From: CAZWZG01 sp964638245
GTDB lineage: Bacteria > Pseudomonadota > Alphaproteobacteria > Rhodobacterales > Rhodobacteraceae
Assembly: GCA_964638245.1 (NCBI GenBank)
Contig: CAZWZG010000167.1
Span: forward strand, 1 to 6,322
Direction: 5' to 3'
DNA length: 6,322 nt
This document shows, in pieces, positions 4,628 through 6,322 of this stretch (positions within the stretch are counted from its first letter, which is position 1; each line of letters begins with the position of its first letter). Below the pieces are notes generated by a model, which saw only the letters and a list, made by a program, of their open reading frames with translations, was not told the origin of the DNA and made no database searches. The position numbers and the translations under genes were made by a program.

Positions 4628-6246
4628 AGCGCGGGGTCCGTCTGGATGAGTTTCCAGTTGATCGCATCCACCAGCGCTTCGAACGAGGCATCCACGATGT
4701 TGGCGGAGACCCCAACGGTCGACCAACGCCGCCCGTCATCGTCCGCGCTATCGATGATGACGCGTGTCACGGCCTCGGTCCCGCCTTCGGTGATACGCAC
4801 CTTGAAGTCGACAAGTCGCAAATCATCAATGCGGTCCTGATAGGGCCCAAGATCGGTCGCAAGCGCATGGAACAGCGCGTTGACGGGGCCCTTGTCATCT
4901 TCTTCGGCCGGGTTTTCGTTCTGGTAGAAGCTGGTTGTCTTGGTATCGTTTATATCAACAGTAACAACGGCTTCAGAGACGATAACGATGTTGCCGGTCG
5001 CGTTTCGGCGACGTTCAGTGATGACGCGATAGCGCTCGACCTCGAAATACTCGGGCATGATCCCGAGCGCCTCGCGGGCTTGCAGCTCAAAGCTGGCCTG
5101 GGCGGTGTCGTAGGAGTAGCCTCTGGCCTCGCGGTCCTTCACGCGATTCAGGATGTCGGCGAGGCGTGGGTCGCCTTTTGGGACCTCAAGGCCCATCTCC
5201 GACAAACGGCGCACGAGGTTGGATTGCCCGGCCTGGTTGGACATCGGCACGATGCGTTCGTTGCCGACCACGGCGGGGTTGACATGTTCGTAGGTCGTGG
5301 GGTCCTTGACGATCGCGCTGGCGTGGAGCCCGGCCTTGTGCGCGAAGGCCGATGCGCCGACGTAGGGGGCCGAGCGGAGGGGCACGCGGTTGAGGATGTC
5401 ATCGAGCATGCGCGACACGCGGGTCAGGTCGGCAAGCGCTTCTTTCGAGACGCCCGTTTCAAAGCTCGACGCATAAGGTTCTTTCAGCAGAAGCGTCGGA
5501 ATCAGCGTTGTCAGGTTGGCATTGCCGCAGCGTTCGCCGAGGCCATTGAGGGTGCCTTGGATGTGCCGCGCGCCCGCGTCGACGGCGGCCAAGGTGTTGG
5601 CGACAGCGTTGCCCGTGTCGTCGTGGGTATGGATGCCAAGGCGATCGCCGGGGATGCCCGCCGCGATGACTTTTTCTGTGATTTCAGAGACTTCCGCCGG
5701 TAGCGTGCCGCCGTTGGTGTCACACAGCACGATCCAGCGCGCGCCGGCCTCGAACGCGGCTTTCAGGCAGTCCAGCGCATAGGACGGGTTCGCCTTGTAG
5801 CCGTCAAAAAAATGCTCGGCGTCAAACAAAGCCTCGCGGCCCCGGGCCACGACATGGGCGAAGGAGGCTGAGAGGTTTTCGAGGTTTTCTTCGAGCGAGA
5901 TGCCAAGGGCGGTTTCGACGTGGAAATCATGGGACTTGCCCACGAGACAAACGGTTTTGGTCCCTGCGTTCAGCACGCCCGCAAGCACCTCGTCATTGGC
6001 GGCCGAACGCCCCGAGCGCTTGGTCATGCCAAAGGCGGTGAACTTGGCGCGAGTCTTTGGAGCATCCTCGAAAAACGCACTGTCGGTGGGGTTCGCGCCG
6101 GGCCAGCCGCCTTCGATGTAGTCTAGACCGAGCCCGTCCAGCGCCTTGGCAATCGCGTGTTTTTCGGGGGTCGAAAACTGGACCCCTTGGGTCTGTTGGC
6201 CGTCGCGCAGCGTGGTGTCGAAAAGTGTGAGCGGTTCGCGTGTCAT
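4624..6246 (-). CDS. cimA: (R)-citramalate synthase
   Basis: This 540-residue enzyme of the alpha-isopropylmalate/homocitrate synthase family condenses acetyl-CoA with pyruvate to (R)-citramalate. That is the first step of the threonine-independent route to 2-oxobutyrate and isoleucine. FDTTLRDGQQTQGV (9-22) carries the catalytic Arg14 and metal ligand Asp15. GGWPGANP (46-53) is typical of CimA-type enzymes. HTHDDTGNAVAN (206-217) supplies the metal-binding His206 and His208, and NGLGERCGNANL (234-245) the Asn ligand. HKAGLH (303-308) lies in the linker region. Residues from about 400 to 530 form the LeuA-type allosteric domain, so isoleucine feedback is likely. The length fits the CimA subgroup, which is longer than the E. 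coli LeuA enzyme. The ATG at 6246 has AAAGGG upstream at about 10-nt spacing. Four 11-bp tandem repeats lie directly before it, and its stop overlaps the start of the NDUFAF6-like gene. Confidence 0.95.
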   Translation of the reverse strand: MTREPLTLFDTTLRDGQQTQGVQFSTPEKHAIAKALDGLGLDYIEGGWPGANPTDSAFFEDAPKTRAKFTAFGMTKRSGRSAANDEVLAGVLNAGTKTVCLVGKSHDFHVETALGISLEENLENLSASFAHVVARGREALFDAEHFFDGYKANPSYALDCLKAAFEAGARWIVLCDTNGGTLPAEVSEITEKVIAAGIPGDRLGIHTHDDTGNAVANTLAAVDAGARHIQGTLNGLGERCGNANLTTLIPTLLLKEPYASSFETGVSKEALADLTRVSRMLDDILNRVPLRSAPYVGASAFAHKAGLHASAIVKDPTTYEHVNPAVVGNERIVPMSNQAGQSNLVRRLSEMGLEVPKGDPRLADILNRVKDREARGYSYDTAQASFELQAREALGIMPEYFEVERYRVITERRRNATGNIVIVSEAVVTVDINDTKTTSFYQNENPAEEDDKGPVNALFHALATDLGPYQDRIDDLRLVDFKVRITEGGTEAVTRVIIDSADDDGRRWSTVGVSANIVDASFEALVDAINWKLIQTDPAL

Positions 6247-6259
6247 GGCCCAAAAGCCC

Positions 6260-6303
6260 TTTCGGTATCGCGTCGGTATAACGTCGGTATCACGTCGGTG
6301 CGT
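6260..6303. repeat. Four 11-bp tandem repeats directly upstream of cimA
   Basis: Plus-strand units are TTTCGGTATCG (6260-6270), CGTCGGTATAA (6271-6281), CGTCGGTATCA (6282-6292) and CGTCGGTGCGT (6293-6303), with the core TCGGT in all four and TCGGTAT in three. A (TGCG)3 run at 6299-6310 overlaps the last unit. The 11-bp period is close to one DNA helical turn, and the block begins only 13 bp before the cimA ATG. It could be an array of regulator sites, a leader RNA element or a slippage-prone simple repeat. The sequence does not decide between these, and the upstream context is cut by the window edge. Confidence 0.75.
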
Positions 6304-6322
6304 GCGTGCGGTGGAAGCGTGT

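Noticed and set aside
4628..4726. N-terminal extension of the NDUFAF6-like gene to an ATG at 4726
   Set aside because: It would overlap cimA by 100 bp, and the added residues look like an out-of-frame reading of the conserved cimA C-terminus. The TTG at 4627 gives the expected N-terminus.
4867..5703. 278-codon plus-strand ORF
   Set aside because: It lies wholly inside and antisense to cimA, whose motifs are intact. The translation shows no recognisable domain and is rich in Gly, Val and Arg, as expected for an antisense shadow of a GC-rich gene.

Overview
The window looks like chromosomal DNA from an alphaproteobacterium, most likely a Rhodobacterales (Roseobacter-group) species. This is inferred from the high GC content, the densely packed genes and the character of the proteins, especially the HNH nuclease N-terminus and the NDUFAF6-like 'phytoene synthase'. 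No rRNA, tRNA, insertion sequence, CRISPR array or phage gene is visible. Base composition looks even throughout, so nothing suggests recent transfer.

Left edge (1-412): the first 85 codons of an HNH-type endonuclease run off the window on the minus strand. A ~157-bp leader precedes them, with a plausible promoter, a 12-bp palindrome and a good Shine-Dalgarno. Positions 413-2505 hold a tight minus-strand operon. In transcription order it is a 16-codon candidate leader ORF, a divergent CobK/CbiJ-family reductase, an AlkA-type DNA-3-methyladenine glycosylase and an alpha/beta-hydrolase (carboxylesterase). The last three genes are joined by two 4-bp ATGA stop/start overlaps, and the small ORF ends one base before the reductase start.

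A divergent intergenic region (2506-2635) separates this operon from a plus-strand 12-TM MFS transporter (2636-3931). It contains a small hairpin and a weak TetR-like inverted repeat. The transporter's 3' end overlaps, tail to tail by 51 bp, the end of a minus-strand gene of the squalene/phytoene synthase superfamily. That gene lacks the catalytic Asp motifs and resembles the complex I assembly factor NDUFAF6. It probably starts at a TTG codon overlapping the stop of the upstream gene, citramalate synthase cimA (4624-6246). Immediately upstream of cimA are four 11-bp tandem repeats reaching nearly to the right edge.

The individual genes mostly belong to known families: housekeeping metabolism, DNA repair and transport. 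I see no clear evidence of a new multi-gene defence or mobile system. The points most worth a second look are the orphan, signature-altered CobK homologue in an operon with a DNA repair gene, its small upstream ORF, the pseudo-enzyme-like phytoene synthase homologue coupled to cimA, and the helical-period repeats before cimA.
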